NCBI GenBank assembly: GCA_004802705.1
Contig: SGPL01000172.1
Location: forward strand, 1 to 58,273
DNA length: 58,273 nt
Direction of reading: 5' to 3'
From: Bondarzewia mesenterica
Taxonomy: Eukaryota; Basidiomycota; Agaricomycetes; Russulales; Bondarzewiaceae
Positions 57,601 to 58,273 of this stretch are shown one piece after another. Each line of letters opens with the position of its first letter. Within the stretch, counting starts at the first letter, position 1. Position numbers and translations under genes: made by a program. The notes under the pieces were generated by a model that was not told the DNA's origin, made no database searches, and saw nothing but the letters and a program-made list of their open reading frames with translations.

Positions 57601-58273
57601 AGTCCGTGCCCGCTCGGGCATTATAAGCCATGGTCATTGGTCACAGCGTACAGACCGGCGGGAGTCAAAGTGTAGCCCCAGCCTCGTCTAGCCTCGTTCA
57701 TGTCGACGTGGTAGGACGTGGTGCGGTTACAAATGGCACTGCAAATGAGCCCCAGATTTGTTATTGAGATACGTAGATACTTACCACGATAGACCACAAT
57801 CTACCACGATCCACAACTCGGACGTCGGAATCTTTTTTCGCCTGTAAGCTAAGAGCGCGATGCCGACGAGGAACAAGAATGAACGTTGAAGGTGATACGC
57901 ATTGAGGGTGAGGGTGAGCGCTCGAGCACCGCATCGTCTCCGTGGCTGACCAACGTCACAGAAGCCTGAGACAGGCGTTCTGTGTTGAAAGCACCGCAGA
58001 GGCCCAAGAATTCGGCATCACAGCATCATCTTGGCATCATCTAACACGCGGGTTCGGCACGACTTCCCAAGAATATAGTTCTCACTTCTCGAGACTTTCA
58101 CCAAACTTTTCACTCAGTGCATGTTCTGAGTTCACGATACGGACGACCACGACGGGATATGATAATTGAGAGAGTATATGTATAATCAACCATCATCTAA
58201 TATCTGTCATACCGACACTGCTACAAAGTAGAAACTTAAGGATTGGGGTAAAAGAAAAGTGACTGCATTTTAT
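54684..58273. other. Gene-poor end of the window, about 3.6 kb
   Basis: Upstream region of the TDT gene followed by sequence with many medium-sized open frames on both strands and no recognised domain. The longest (55066-55776, 236 codons) is Arg/Ser/Pro/Lys-rich, starts at a non-ATG codon and looks like translated low-complexity DNA. A 12-bp tandem repeat (GCGAAACTCCGA, about 2.8 copies) lies at 56280-56313, next to a C/T tract with an ambiguous base at 56332. Confidence 0.5.
56280..56313. repeat. 12-bp tandem repeat
   Basis: GCGAAACTCCGA occurs at 56280-56291 and 56292-56303, with a partial third copy at 56304-56313. Non-coding context. Confidence 0.8.

Overview
The window is nuclear DNA from a filamentous basidiomycete, most likely a mushroom-forming agaricomycete. 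Genes lie on both strands and are cut by many short introns (mostly about 50-70 bp, GT..AG). The gene content fits such fungi: a fungal sesquiterpene synthase, a basidiomycete-type P450, an F-box-like protein, a fungal SRPK-like kinase, septin CDC10 and a TDT/SLAC1 transporter. Four ambiguous bases (42192, 52662, 52678, 56332) mark it as draft assembly. No rRNA, tRNA or CRISPR was recognised.

Layout. 0.1-3.3 kb: AHA1 (Hsp90 co-activator) and a DUF3429 mitochondrial membrane protein, both minus strand. 3.3-6.3 kb: gene-poor. 6.3-7.6 kb: an isolated sesquiterpene synthase. 7.6-11.5 kb: gene-poor, with one small hairpin. 11.5-24 kb: a run of conserved minus-strand genes (P4-ATPase lipid flippase, septin CDC10, FAN1 nuclease), then an F-box-like gene on the plus strand. 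25.5-28.4 kb: a WD40 protein whose tail resembles NEDD1, the gamma-tubulin targeting factor. 28.7-38.6 kb: kinase 1 (+), SNW1/PRP45 (-), a Tc1/mariner-like MITE, an alpha/beta-hydrolase (+), kinase 2 (-) and HEM2 (+). The two kinases are paralogues in opposite orientation and share a promoter module. 39-40.2 kb: a single-pass membrane protein with a PPPPY tail.

41.4-48.7 kb is the accessory part of the window: a 1.34-kb element with 32-bp terminal inverted repeats around a roughly 485-bp internal palindrome; a damaged SRPK-like kinase directly beside it; and an ammonium-transporter gene broken into two co-linear fragments with an intact cytochrome P450 between them. 49-58.3 kb is mostly gene-poor. 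It holds one functional-looking TDT/SLAC1 transporter (52.4-54.7 kb), a short relic that looks like a second copy, and one weak hypothetical gene.

The conserved genes serve unrelated housekeeping roles (chaperone, lipid asymmetry, septum, DNA repair, splicing, heme). I see no classical gene cluster: terpene synthase and P450 are about 38 kb apart. The least explained items are the palindromic element, the kinase pair with its shared promoter module, the split ammonium transporter and the NEDD1-like gene.
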